27,502 nt of DNA from DAOTVS01 sp034436375 (GTDB taxonomy: Bacteria > Chloroflexota > Anaerolineae > SpSt-313), in NCBI GenBank assembly GCA_034436375.1, contig DAOTVS010000166.1:1-27502 (forward strand), in the 5' to 3' direction. A program made the position numbers and the translations under genes. The notes beneath the pieces were generated by a model. That model had not been told where the DNA came from. It searched no databases and saw nothing but the letters and a program-made list of their open reading frames with translations. Positions 7,170-15,104 of this stretch are shown here, piece by piece (the stretch's first letter is position 1; every line of letters begins with the position of its first letter).

Positions 7170-7237
7170 GTCTCTCAGCGGGCATAGTGCGCACATCAAT
7201 GTGCGCCCCCGACGAGATGCTTTTGTGAGGTTGGGCC

Positions 7238-7732
7238 ATGACTGACGCAAACCCCGTTATCGAGGCCATCCGCCAGGCCTTTCCCGAGGCCGTCCTCGAT
7301 GTACAATTCTTCCGCGATGAAGCGACTCTCGTTTTGTCTCCTCTGCACCTGGTCCGTGTGGCACGCTTTCTGCATGATGAGCCGACCCTGGCCTTCAACC
7401 TGTTGAAGGATATCACTGCCGTCGACTATATGCCGCAGGGCCAGTCGCCGCGCTTTGCCGTGGTCTATCACATCTACTCTTTCCCCTATGGCTACACCCT
7501 GCGTCTAGTCGTGCGCGTGGGCGAGGGGGAGGCAGTGCCCTCGGTCGTGCCGATATGGCCCGGCGCCAACTGGTACGAGCGCGAGGTCTATGATATGTTC
7601 GGCATCCGTTTTGCCGGGCATCCGGACCTGCGCCGCATTCTGATGCCGGAGGATACTGCAGGCTATCCGCTGCGCAAAGATTTCCCGCTGGGTGACACCC
7701 CGGTTGATCACGGTGTGGAGCCGCGCCATTGA
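7238..7732 (+). CDS. nuoC: NADH-quinone oxidoreductase subunit C
   Basis: NuoC (164 residues) is the 30-kDa-type peripheral subunit that packs against NuoD. It carries no cofactor. The C-terminal signature is clear: WYEREVYDMFGIRFAGHPDL, then RRILMPEDTAGYPLRKDFPL. The N-terminal ~70 residues are the variable alpha/beta part. It is a separate gene here, not the NuoCD fusion seen in Escherichia coli. A weak site (GAGG) precedes the ATG. The 68-base gap from nuoB is unremarkable, whereas the gap to nuoD holds a repeat. Confidence 0.96.
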   Translation: MTDANPVIEAIRQAFPEAVLDVQFFRDEATLVLSPLHLVRVARFLHDEPTLAFNLLKDITAVDYMPQGQSPRFAVVYHIYSFPYGYTLRLVVRVGEGEAVPSVVPIWPGANWYEREVYDMFGIRFAGHPDLRRILMPEDTAGYPLRKDFPLGDTPVDHGVEPRH

Positions 7733-7740
7733 TGTGAATG

Positions 7741-7818
7741 GACAGGATTAACAGGATGGCGCGCGCCTTTCTGCGCGGATTAGCCACTCCTGTGAATCTG
7801 TCAACAGGTACAGGATAG
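7741..7818. repeat. ACAGGAT word-repeat element, nuoC-nuoD gap
   Basis: The gap holds GACAGGATTAACAGGA (7741-7756) and a near-inverted copy, TCCTGTGAATCTGTC (7788-7802, one mismatch and one gap). Further AACAGG and ACAGGAT words follow to about 7818. The core is GC-rich, bounded by TGGC and GCCA. It has the same plan as the elements at 5207, 9004 and 14534. It fills most of the 94-base gap and ends just before the nuoD ribosome site. Confidence 0.7.
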
Positions 7819-7826
7819 GTTCGCAC

Positions 7827-9005
7827 ATGAGCCAGACTGAAACAATGATCCTGAATATGGGGCCCCAGCATCCCAGCACGCACGGGGTGTTGCGCCTGGT
7901 CCTGGAGCTGGATGGCGAGCGAGTGGTTGATGTCCGCCCCGACATCGGCTTTTTGCACTCTGGCATCGAAAAGACCGGCGAGAACCGCACATACCGGCAA
8001 GTGCTGCCCTACACCGACCGTATGGATTATGTGTCGGCGCACACGCACAATCTGGGCTATGTGCTGGCCGTGGAAAAGCTCCTGGGAATCGAGGCGCCGG
8101 CGCGGGCGCAGTATATCCGCGTGATCATGGCCGAACTGAGCCGCCTGGCAGCCCATCTGATCTATTGGGGCACCTCTGCCCTGGACCTGGCTGGAGTCTC
8201 GGGTGTTGTGCTCATGTACTGTTTTAACGAACGCGAGAAGATCCTGAACCTGTTCGAGGCTTCGGCCGGCTCGCGCATGACGCCGAGCTATTTCCGCATC
8301 GGCGGTCTGGCGGCCGATCTGCCCGAGGGTTGGGTGGAGGAGGCGCGCGGTTTTATCCGCCAGCTCCCACGAGAGCTCGATCGCATGGAGCGCATTCTGA
8401 CGCGCAACCCGGTTTTTATGGACCGCACGGTCGGCATCGGCAAGCTTTCGGCGGCGGACGCATTGGCCTATGGCATCACCGGCCCCAGCCTGCGCGCTAC
8501 AGGCGTGCGCTATGATGTGCGCAAGGTCATGCCCTATTCCGGGTACGATCAGTTCGATTTCGAGGTGCCGACGCAGACGGCGGGCGACGTCTATGCGCGC
8601 TATCTGGTGCGCGTGGCCGAGATGCGGCAGAGCATCCGCATCATCGAGCAAGCGCTCAGCCGGCTCCCCGGCGGCCCCATCAACGTGGGCGACCGCAAGA
8701 TTGTGTTGCCGCCCCGCGCCGAGCTCGACACCAGCATGGAGGCGCTCATCCACCAGTTCAAGCTGATCACGGAGGGTTTCCATCCGCCGGTCGGTCAGGT
8801 ATGGCAGACGGTCGAGGCGAGCAAGGGCGAGTTGGGCTATTACCTGGTGAGCGACGGCGGGCCGCGACCCTACCGCTTTCGGGTGCGCGCGCCCTCTTTT
8901 GCTGCCGTACAGGTGCTGCCCCTCCTCTGCCGGGGCCACATGCTCGCCGATGTCGTCGCCATTATTGGCAGCCTGGACCTGGTGATGGGCGAAGTTGACC
9001 GTTGA
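7827..9005 (+). CDS. nuoD: NADH-quinone oxidoreductase subunit D
   Basis: NuoD (392 residues) is the 49-kDa-type subunit, a relative of NiFe-hydrogenase large subunits that has lost the metal site and now forms much of the quinone pocket. The quinone-site loop GPQHPSTHGVLR, with its two histidines, is at residues 12-23. Other family segments are IGFLHSGIEKTGENRTYRQ, YTDRMDYVSAHTHNLGY, TGPSLRATGVRYDVRK and the C-terminal GSLDLVMGEVDR. Length is normal. AGGATAGG precedes the ATG. The stop codon runs into the first word of the next repeat element. Confidence 0.97.
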   Translation: MSQTETMILNMGPQHPSTHGVLRLVLELDGERVVDVRPDIGFLHSGIEKTGENRTYRQVLPYTDRMDYVSAHTHNLGYVLAVEKLLGIEAPARAQYIRVIMAELSRLAAHLIYWGTSALDLAGVSGVVLMYCFNEREKILNLFEASAGSRMTPSYFRIGGLAADLPEGWVEEARGFIRQLPRELDRMERILTRNPVFMDRTVGIGKLSAADALAYGITGPSLRATGVRYDVRKVMPYSGYDQFDFEVPTQTAGDVYARYLVRVAEMRQSIRIIEQALSRLPGGPINVGDRKIVLPPRAELDTSMEALIHQFKLITEGFHPPVGQVWQTVEASKGELGYYLVSDGGPRPYRFRVRAPSFAAVQVLPLLCRGHMLADVVAIIGSLDLVMGEVDR

Positions 9006-9134
9006 GCTATCAGCTATCAGCTATCAGCCTGTGTCGGCTCTGAAGGGCTCTTGAGCCCAAACAGTGGAGCAGTGCGGCGAGGCGCGATAGTTGTGGACGA
9101 AAGCTGATAGCTGAAAACTGATAGCTGATAGCTA
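9004..9134. repeat. CTATCAG word-repeat element, nuoD-nuoE gap
   Basis: The left end has three tandem CTATCAG words (about 9007-9028). The right end (9103-9133) has the inverted form, GCTGATAGCTG and CTGATAGCTGATAGCT, interrupted by AAAA. The core contains a perfect hairpin, GGGCTC TT GAGCCC (9045-9058). The element fills nearly the whole 142-base gap, from the nuoD stop to the GGAGG of nuoE. It would form a long imperfect stem in the operon mRNA. Confidence 0.85.
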
Positions 9135-9147
9135 ATCCGGAGGAACT

Positions 9148-9645
9148 ATGGCATTCTCTCAAGCCGCCCAACGCGAGCTGCAGGAGATTATCAGCCGCTA
9201 TCCCGACAAGAATTCGGCGCTGCTGCCGGCATTGGCGATTGCGCAGCGTGAGCAGGGCTACCTGACGCCGGAAGCGTATCAATGGGTGGCGGAGGCGTTG
9301 GATACTTCGCCGGCATGGGTGGCCAGCGTGGCCTCGTTCTACACGATGCTGAACAAGGCGCCGGTGGGGAAATACCTGATCCAGGTGTGCAGCAACCTGA
9401 GCTGCTCGCTGCTGGGCGCGCAGTCGTTGCTCGACTATTTGCAGGAGCGGCTGGGGATTGCGGTGGGCGAGACAACCCCCGACGGTCTGTTCACGCTGAT
9501 GAAGGTCGAGTGCCTGGGTTCCTGCGCGACGGCGCCCGTGATGCAGGTCAACGATCGCTATTATGAGCGGCTGACGCGCGAGCGCATCGATGAGATCCTG
9601 ACGGCGCTGCGGCGCGAGGCGAATGCCGGTGGAGAGGGACGGTAG
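9148..9645 (+). CDS. nuoE: NADH-quinone oxidoreductase subunit E
   Basis: NuoE (165 residues) is the 24-kDa-type subunit with a thioredoxin-like fold holding 2Fe-2S cluster N1a. Its ligands are visible as Cys81 and Cys86 in VCSNLSCSLLG and Cys122 and Cys126 in VECLGSCATAP. The helical N-terminus includes ALAIAQREQGYLTPEA and VASVASFYTML, as in the family. GGAGG precedes the ATG at a good distance. nuoF follows after six bases, so the two are probably translated together to form the NADH-oxidising module. Confidence 0.97.
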   Translation: MAFSQAAQRELQEIISRYPDKNSALLPALAIAQREQGYLTPEAYQWVAEALDTSPAWVASVASFYTMLNKAPVGKYLIQVCSNLSCSLLGAQSLLDYLQERLGIAVGETTPDGLFTLMKVECLGSCATAPVMQVNDRYYERLTRERIDEILTALRREANAGGEGR

Positions 9646-9651
9646 AGGCGC

Positions 9652-10935
9652 ATGGGCACCAACTTTTTGTTGCGCAATGTCGGCCTGGCCGATTCGCACC
9701 GCATCGAGACCTACCTGGCCAACGGCGGCTACCAATCGTGGGAGCGCGTGCTGCGCGAACTAAAGCCGGCGGAGCTGATCGACCTGGTCAAGCGTTCAGG
9801 ACTGCGCGGCCGCGGCGGCGCGGGCTTTCCGGCGGGCATGAAATGGAGCTTTGTGCCCAAGGATCTCTACCCGCGTTACCTGGTCTGCAACGCCGATGAG
9901 GGTGAGCCGGGCACCTGCAAGGACCGTGTGTTGATGGAGCAGGACCCGCATGCGGTGGTGGAGGGCGTGGCCATTGCCTCTTATGCTATCGAGGCCCATC
10001 ACGCTTTCATCTATGTGCGCGGCGAGTTCTGCCTCTCTGCCGAACGGCTGGAGGCGGCCATCGCCGAGGCGCGGGCGCATGGCTACCTGGGAAAGGACAT
10101 CCGGGGCTCCGGCTATGACCTGGAGATCATCGTGCACCGGGGAGCGGGGGCCTATATCTGCGGCGAAGAGACGGCGTTGCTCAATTCGCTGCAGGGTGAG
10201 CGCGGCAACCCTCGACTCAAGCCGCCTTTCCCGGCCGTAGAGGGCCTCTACCGCAAGCCGACGGTGATCAACAATGTGGAAACGCTGGCCAACCTGCCGC
10301 TGATCATCGAAAAGGGGCCGGAGTGGTACACCAGCATGGGCACCGAAAAGAGCCCTGGCATCAAGCTCTTCGCCCTCAGCGGGCAGGTCAAGCGGCCGGG
10401 CATCTATGAGCTGCCGCTGGGCACGCCCTTGCGTACCCTGATCGAGGAGTATGGCGGCGGCACGTTGGGTGACCGGCCGATCAAGGCGATCATCCCCGGC
10501 GGTTCCTCCTCGCCGATGCTGACCCCGGCGCAGCTCGATGTGACGCTGGATTATGAGGCGGTGGCGGCGGCGGGCTCGATGCTCGGTTCCGGCGCCGTGA
10601 TTGTGATGACCGAGGGAACGTGCATCGTTTCGGTCGTGCGGCGGCTGACGCAATTCTATGCCCACGAGGACTGCGGCCAGTGTGTGCCTGGCCGTGAGGG
10701 CATCGCCTGGATGGCGCGCATTCTGGAGCGTATCGAGGCGGGCGGAGGCCACGAGGAGGATATCGACCTGCTGCTCGATATCTGCACCGGCCTGAGTGGG
10801 CGCAGCCTGTGCCCGCTGGGCGACGCCGCAGTGGGGCCGGTGCGCTCGAGTATCAAGCATTTCCGCGCCGAGTATCTGGCGCATATTCGGACCGGACGAT
10901 GCAGCGAGCCGCTTGCTGTGACGATCGCCCGCTGA
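9652..10935 (+). CDS. nuoF: NADH-quinone oxidoreductase subunit F, odd N3 site
   Basis: NuoF (427 residues) binds FMN and NADH and holds 4Fe-4S cluster N3. The FMN loop GRGGAGFPAGMKWSF (~53-67), NADEGEPGTCKDR (~80-92), RGAGAYICGEETALLNS and INNVETLANLP are all present. The N3 ligands are expected as CxxCxxC plus a distant Cys. Here the motif reads EDCGQCVPGREG: Cys341 and Cys344 are present but residue 347 is Gly (codon GGC) where the family has Cys. The fourth ligand, Cys387 in GRSLCPLGDAA, is present. A one-base change (TGC to GGC) would explain it, so a sequencing or assembly error must be considered. The rest of the protein looks fully functional. Confidence 0.96.
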   Translation: MGTNFLLRNVGLADSHRIETYLANGGYQSWERVLRELKPAELIDLVKRSGLRGRGGAGFPAGMKWSFVPKDLYPRYLVCNADEGEPGTCKDRVLMEQDPHAVVEGVAIASYAIEAHHAFIYVRGEFCLSAERLEAAIAEARAHGYLGKDIRGSGYDLEIIVHRGAGAYICGEETALLNSLQGERGNPRLKPPFPAVEGLYRKPTVINNVETLANLPLIIEKGPEWYTSMGTEKSPGIKLFALSGQVKRPGIYELPLGTPLRTLIEEYGGGTLGDRPIKAIIPGGSSSPMLTPAQLDVTLDYEAVAAAGSMLGSGAVIVMTEGTCIVSVVRRLTQFYAHEDCGQCVPGREGIAWMARILERIEAGGGHEEDIDLLLDICTGLSGRSLCPLGDAAVGPVRSSIKHFRAEYLAHIRTGRCSEPLAVTIAR

Positions 10936-10994
10936 GTGGGCCATGGCCCGCGGGCCATGCAGACCGTGGATGACGCCCGCAGACGTCATGAGCA
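10936..10994. repeat. Double-hairpin repeat, copy 1 (nuoF-nuoG)
   Basis: This copy holds a perfect 16-bp palindrome, ATGGCCCGCGGGCCAT (within 10942-10959), then a second hairpin, TGACGCCCGCAGACGTCA (10971-10988), then GAGCA. It begins at the nuoF stop codon. A second copy with the same order and spacing sits at 15982-16041. It lies upstream of the chosen nuoG start, although the nuoG frame stays open through it. Confidence 0.8.
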
Positions 10995-11016
10995 GGTCTG
11001 GGCAGGGAAGGACGTT

Positions 11017-13503
11017 ATGGACCAATCCGTAACCTTGAAGATCAATGGGCAGGATGTGACGGCCCCCGCGGGCAGCACTGTCCTCGCAGCTGCTGAGTTG
11101 GCAGGCATCGAGATTCCGCACCTCTGCCAGCATGAAAAGCTGTTGCCGGCCGGCCTCTGCCGCCTATGTTTGGTCGAGATCGAAAAGATGCGCGGGCTGC
11201 AGCCCGCTTGCGCGACGGTGGTGCGCGAGGGGATGGTGGTGTATACCGACACGCCCGCGGCCATCCACAACCGGCGCATGGTGCTGGAGCTTCTCTGCAC
11301 CAATCATCCTCTGGATTGCCCTGTGTGCGACGCCGCGGGCGATTGCCGCCTGCAGGATTACGTCTTTCGCTATGGGCGGGGCGAGTCTCGCTTTGTGGAG
11401 GAAAAGCGGCACAAGGGCAAGGCCATCCGCCTGGGCCCGGCGGTGATGCTGGATCAGGAGCGTTGCGTGCTCTGCCAGCGCTGCGTGCGCTTTTGTGAAG
11501 AGGTGCTGGACGACCGGCAGCTTGGTGTGTTCCAGCGCGGCGCGCAGTCGCGCATCAGCACCTTCCCGGGGCGTGAGTTCGATTCGATCTTTTCTGGCAA
11601 TGTGGCAGACCTGTGCCCGGTGGGCGCGATGACCAGCCGCACGGCCCGTTTCCAGGGGCGCAACTGGGAGTATCAGAGCGCGCCCAGCACCTGTGCCCTC
11701 TGCCCCATCGGCTGCGCGCTGACGGCTGACGTGCGCGAGGGCCGGCTCAAGCGCCTGCGGGGGCGCGAGGCCCCGGCGGTGAACGACGGCTGGCTCTGCG
11801 ACCTTGGCCGCACTGGCCACGGCTTTACGGATCATCCCGACCGGCTGCGGCAGCCATTGCTGCGCCGCGCGGGCAAGTTTGAGCCGACCACCTGGGCCGA
11901 GGCGCTCGAGGCGGCGGCAAGTGGGCTCAAACGCGCCGTGCAGGCGGGCGGGCCGCAGGCGGTGGCGGCGCTGGGCTCGGGGCGGCTGACCAATGAGGCC
12001 GCCTATCTGCTCGGTAAGCTGGCGCGCGCGGCGCTCGGCTCCCATAACGTCGACAGCCGGCTGGGCTCGGCCGTTCCGGCACCGGCGCAGGCCAGTTTCG
12101 CCGATCTGCGCCGGGCCGATCTGATCGTGCTCTTCCTGGGCGATCCGAGCGCCGAGGCGCCCATTCTGGAGCTGTGGATCAAGGAGGCCGTGCGCCGGGG
12201 CGGCAAGCTCGTCATCGTACACCCGCGTGGGCTCAGCCTTGAGCGGTATGCAGCCATGGTGCTGCAGCCGCGCCCGGGCAGCGAGACGGCATTCCTGGCG
12301 GGCGTGCTGGCGGCGGTGAACCCCGCCTCCTCCCTCCCTCTTACCCCCCCTGCGGGGGGCACGGTGGGGGGCGCCGGGCTGGCAGGGCTTGAGCCGCAGG
12401 CGGTGGATGAGCTGGCCAAGGCCCTGCTGGGCGCCCAGCGCGCGGTGCTGGCGTATGGCGCCGGCGTGCGCGACGAGGCGACAGTAGCCTGGTTAGCGGC
12501 CCTGGCCCGGGCGACGGGGGCAAAGCTCCTGGGCTGGTCGAGATCGCCCAATGCGCGCGGTGTGGCTGATGTGGGCTTGCGCCCCGACCGGTTGCCTGGC
12601 CATGCGCCCCTGGATGACGCAGAGGCGCGTGAGCGTTGTCGGGCAGCCTGGGGTGTGGAGCCGCCCGCTCCTACCGCAGCTCCCCACCATCCCCACGACG
12701 GGGGGGATGAAAAGGGGGTCCGCGCCTGGCTGTTGGCAGCGAGCGATCCGGTGGGCGAAGGCCCCGACCCGCGCGGCGCTGCGCAGGCGCTGGAGGCGGC
12801 GGATTTTGTGGTGGCTATCGAGAGCTTCCTCACTCCCTCGGCAGAGCTGGCGGATGTGGTGTTGCCGGCGGCCGTCTGGGGCGAGGAGGAGGGCTCCTTC
12901 ACCAACCTGGCCGGCTTTGTGGGCTGGCAGCGGGCCGTCATGGCGCCCCTGAGCGAGGCGCGCCCCGCCTGGCAGATCCTGGCCGCCCTGGCGCAATTGC
13001 TGGGGGGCCCGGCCGTGGGGCAGTGGCAGTACGCTTCTGCCTCCGAAGTGCTGGCCGAGATCGCTCGGGTAGCGCCGGCCTATGCGGGCGCGGCTGTGGT
13101 GCAGCAGGGCGTAAGCTTCGACGCGCGCTTTGACTATGCGACTGGCGACCTGGCTGCGCCGGGCGAGAGGCAGCTCGTGGGCTCGGGCGAGCTCACGCTC
13201 TTGACTGGGGCCGTGCTCTTTGACCGCGGCATTCTGACAGGCCATGCGGAGGCGGTTGCCGAGCGGGCGCCTGCGCCCTTTGTGACGCTCAACCCGGCTG
13301 ACGCGGCGCGCCTGGGGATCGTTGCCGGCGCCCTCGTGGAGGTGTGTGGCGTGGGCGGCGCCCTGCGCCGCAGGGCGCAGATCAGCGCGGATTGCCCGGC
13401 AGGATGCGTTTTTGTGCCTGAACGCCTCGATACAGAGAACGTGAACCTGCTGGGCTCACGCCCGGGTGTGGTGGCGATGGTGGACGTCAAACTGGCCGGG
13501 TGA
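11017..13503 (+). CDS. nuoG: NADH-quinone oxidoreductase subunit G
   Basis: NuoG (828 residues) is the largest peripheral subunit and carries most of the iron-sulfur chain. Ligands seen: 2Fe-2S N1b (Cys37, 48, 51, 65); N5 with His97 and Cys101, 104, 110; N4 with Cys150, 153, 156 and 200; and the extra cluster N7 with Cys226, 229, 233 and 261 (CALCPIGC ... WLCDLG), which only some bacteria keep. Residues ~265-828 are the molybdopterin-oxidoreductase-like domain without the cofactor. Two low-complexity Pro/Gly/His segments at ~436-452 and ~549-568 are encoded by GC-rich hairpins. The start at 11017 was chosen from GGAAGG upstream and the MDQSVTLKINGQ ferredoxin start. The frame continues back to the nuoF stop through the double-hairpin repeat. 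Confidence 0.96.
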   Translation: MDQSVTLKINGQDVTAPAGSTVLAAAELAGIEIPHLCQHEKLLPAGLCRLCLVEIEKMRGLQPACATVVREGMVVYTDTPAAIHNRRMVLELLCTNHPLDCPVCDAAGDCRLQDYVFRYGRGESRFVEEKRHKGKAIRLGPAVMLDQERCVLCQRCVRFCEEVLDDRQLGVFQRGAQSRISTFPGREFDSIFSGNVADLCPVGAMTSRTARFQGRNWEYQSAPSTCALCPIGCALTADVREGRLKRLRGREAPAVNDGWLCDLGRTGHGFTDHPDRLRQPLLRRAGKFEPTTWAEALEAAASGLKRAVQAGGPQAVAALGSGRLTNEAAYLLGKLARAALGSHNVDSRLGSAVPAPAQASFADLRRADLIVLFLGDPSAEAPILELWIKEAVRRGGKLVIVHPRGLSLERYAAMVLQPRPGSETAFLAGVLAAVNPASSLPLTPPAGGTVGGAGLAGLEPQAVDELAKALLGAQRAVLAYGAGVRDEATVAWLAALARATGAKLLGWSRSPNARGVADVGLRPDRLPGHAPLDDAEARERCRAAWGVEPPAPTAAPHHPHDGGDEKGVRAWLLAASDPVGEGPDPRGAAQALEAADFVVAIESFLTPSAELADVVLPAAVWGEEEGSFTNLAGFVGWQRAVMAPLSEARPAWQILAALAQLLGGPAVGQWQYASASEVLAEIARVAPAYAGAAVVQQGVSFDARFDYATGDLAAPGERQLVGSGELTLLTGAVLFDRGILTGHAEAVAERAPAPFVTLNPADAARLGIVAGALVEVCGVGGALRRRAQISADCPAGCVFVPERLDTENVNLLGSRPGVVAMVDVKLAG
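12331..12366. repeat. GC hairpin inside nuoG, first
   Basis: A run of C bases (12345-12350) pairs with a run of G bases (12354-12359) around a TGC loop. A CCCTCCCTC tract lies before it and GGTGGGGGG after it. It encodes SLPLTPPAGGTVGG inside the non-catalytic domain of NuoG. The composition is unlike the surrounding codons, so it may be an in-frame inserted element. Confidence 0.55.
12681..12718. repeat. GC hairpin inside nuoG, second
   Basis: CATCCCC (12688-12694) pairs with GGGGATG (12703-12709), flanked by CCCCACC before and GGGGG after. It encodes APHHPHDGGDEKGV, a His/Pro/Gly-rich loop. Like the first hairpin, it keeps the frame and lies between conserved segments of NuoG. Confidence 0.5.
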
Positions 13504-13535
13504 GCCCCGGGCTGTGCTGAGGCTGGAGAAGAGCT

Positions 13536-14531
13536 ATGAGTGTGGATTGGGTACAACTGCTCATCGATTGTCTCAAGGCGCTGATCATTGCCTTTGGGCT
13601 CCTGTTCGGCTTTGCCTATATGACCTGGTTCGAGCGCCGCGTGGTCGGGCGCTTCCAGATGCGCCTGGGCCCGAACCGGGTGGGGCCTTTTGGCCTGTTA
13701 CAGCCCGTGGCCGACGCCTTGAAGATGTTCTTCAAAGAGGATGTGGTGCCGGCGCAGAGCGACAAACTGCTCTTTTTGGCGGCGCCGGGCATCGCCATGT
13801 CAGCGGCGCTGGTTTCCTTTGCTGTCGTGCCGGTTGGGCCATCCTTCACCCTCTTTGGGCGCACGATCACGCTCTACCTGGCCGATGTGAACACTGGCAT
13901 GCTGGTGGTGATGGCGGTGCTGGGCCTGGGAGTGTACGGCATCATTCTGGGCGGCTGGGCATCGAACAACAAGTATTCTCTTCTGGGCTCCATGCGCGCG
14001 GCGGCGCAGGTCATCAGCTACGAGCTGCCCTATGGGCTCTCGCTGGTTGGCGTGTTCATGCTGGCCGGCTCGCTGAGCCTGCAAAAGATCGTCCAGTACC
14101 AGGCACGGGTGCCGTTGGCCCTGCTGCAGCCGCTGGGAGCGCTGGTCTTCGTCATCGCCGCCTTTGCCGAGAGCAACCGCTCGCCCTTTGACCTGTCGGA
14201 GGCGGAGAACGAGCTGGTCGCAGGGTACAACACTGAGTACTCGAGTATCAAGTTCGCCCTCTATTTCATGGCCGAGTATATCTCGATGATCGTGTCCAGC
14301 GCCCTGATCGTGACCCTTTTCCTGGGCGGCTGGGAGGGGCCCTTCCTGCCGGGCATCTGGTGGTTCTTTGGTAAGCTTGTTGTGATGCTCTATGTGTTCG
14401 TATGGATCCGGGGCACCTTCCCGCGCCTGCGTTACGACCGTCTGATGGCGCTGTGCTGGCGAGTGCTCACGCCGTTGGCTGTGGTGAACCTGCTCGTGAC
14501 GGCGGCGGTGCTGGTGATGCGTAATGCGTGA
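13536..14531 (+). CDS. nuoH: NADH-quinone oxidoreductase subunit H
   Basis: NuoH (331 residues) is the membrane subunit that forms the lower part of the quinone chamber and links it to the pump arm. It has about eight membrane helices. Hallmarks seen: TWFERRVVGRFQMRLGPNR (~residues 29-47), GPFGLLQPVADALKMFFKED (~49-68), the acidic cytoplasmic loop with RSPFDLSEAENELVAGYN (~212-229) and TEYSSIKFALYFMAEY, and WIRGTFPRLRYDRLM near the end. GGAGAAGAG precedes the ATG. Conserved acidic residues of the quinone-to-pump path are present. Confidence 0.97.
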   Translation: MSVDWVQLLIDCLKALIIAFGLLFGFAYMTWFERRVVGRFQMRLGPNRVGPFGLLQPVADALKMFFKEDVVPAQSDKLLFLAAPGIAMSAALVSFAVVPVGPSFTLFGRTITLYLADVNTGMLVVMAVLGLGVYGIILGGWASNNKYSLLGSMRAAAQVISYELPYGLSLVGVFMLAGSLSLQKIVQYQARVPLALLQPLGALVFVIAAFAESNRSPFDLSEAENELVAGYNTEYSSIKFALYFMAEYISMIVSSALIVTLFLGGWEGPFLPGIWWFFGKLVVMLYVFVWIRGTFPRLRYDRLMALCWRVLTPLAVVNLLVTAAVLVMRNA

Positions 14532-14533
14532 TT

Positions 14534-14617
14534 CGTAATCCGTAAAGGTGCTTACGAGTGATGAGGCGCTGCTCTGAGGAGCGCTGGCGCTCGGGAGCAG
14601 AGGGGCTACGGATTACG
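14534..14617. repeat. CGTAATCCGTA inverted-repeat element, nuoH-nuoI gap
   Basis: CGTAATCCGTA (14534-14544) and TACGGATTACG (14607-14617) are perfect 11-bp inverted repeats. Related CGTAAT/CGTGATT words run back into the nuoH stop. The core has nested stems, CTGCTC with GAGCAG outside and GAGCGC with GCGCTC inside. It fills most of the 102-base gap and ends before the AGGAG of nuoI. It has the same plan as the elements at 5207, 7741 and 9004. Confidence 0.8.
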
Positions 14618-14633
14618 CTCCAGGAGAGTCCGG

Positions 14634-15104
14634 ATGGAAGCAATATTCCACTTGATCGATGGCCTCTGGGTGACGTTTCGCCGGTTTCTAGACAAGCCGG
14701 TGACGGTGCAATACCCGGAGGAGCGCCCAGACTTACGGCCTCGCTTCCGCGCCCGGCATGTGTTGGGCCGGCATGAGGACGGCCTGGAAAAGTGCGTGGG
14801 GTGCGGACTCTGCGCGGCGGCGTGCCCTACGGGGGCGATCTACGTCGAGGCCGCCGAGAATACCGATGAGGACCGGCATTCACCGGGTGAGCGCTATGCG
14901 CGCGTGTATCGGGTGAACATGGTGCGCTGCATTTTCTGCGGTTTCTGCCAGGAGGCCTGCCCTACCGGGGCGCTGACCCTGGGGCACGATTTTGAATTGG
15001 CGGCCTACACCCGGGCGGACGAGATCTTCGACAAAGAGCGCCTCCTGGTCCCCTATCCGCCGGAGGGCAAGCGGCAATGCGATGAAGGAGGCCGGGGCGC
15101 ATGA
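14634..15104 (+). CDS. nuoI: NADH-quinone oxidoreductase subunit I
   Basis: NuoI (156 residues) is the ferredoxin-like subunit that passes electrons through two 4Fe-4S clusters (N6a and N6b) to NuoB. The two motifs are complete: CVGCGLCAAACP (Cys54, 57, 60, 64) and CIFCGFCQEACP (Cys99, 102, 105, 109). The N-terminal amphipathic part, with FHLIDGLWVTFRRFLDKP, packs on the membrane arm. AGGAG lies eight bases before the ATG. Its stop overlaps the nuoJ start by four bases (ATGA). Confidence 0.97.
   Translation: MEAIFHLIDGLWVTFRRFLDKPVTVQYPEERPDLRPRFRARHVLGRHEDGLEKCVGCGLCAAACPTGAIYVEAAENTDEDRHSPGERYARVYRVNMVRCIFCGFCQEACPTGALTLGHDFELAAYTRADEIFDKERLLVPYPPEGKRQCDEGGRGA

Noticed and set aside
9004..9134. 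Possible CRISPR-like repeats in the nuoD-nuoE gap
   Set aside because: The words are only 7 bases, tandem without spacers, and inverted at the far end; not a CRISPR layout.
10936..11016. Upstream extension of nuoG to the nuoF stop
   Set aside because: The added 27 residues are coded by the double-hairpin repeat, unlike any NuoG N-terminus, while 11017 has a ribosome site and the ferredoxin start.
9796..11133. 445-residue antisense frame opposite nuoF/nuoG
   Set aside because: Shadow of well-supported genes; composition typical of antisense frames in GC-rich DNA.
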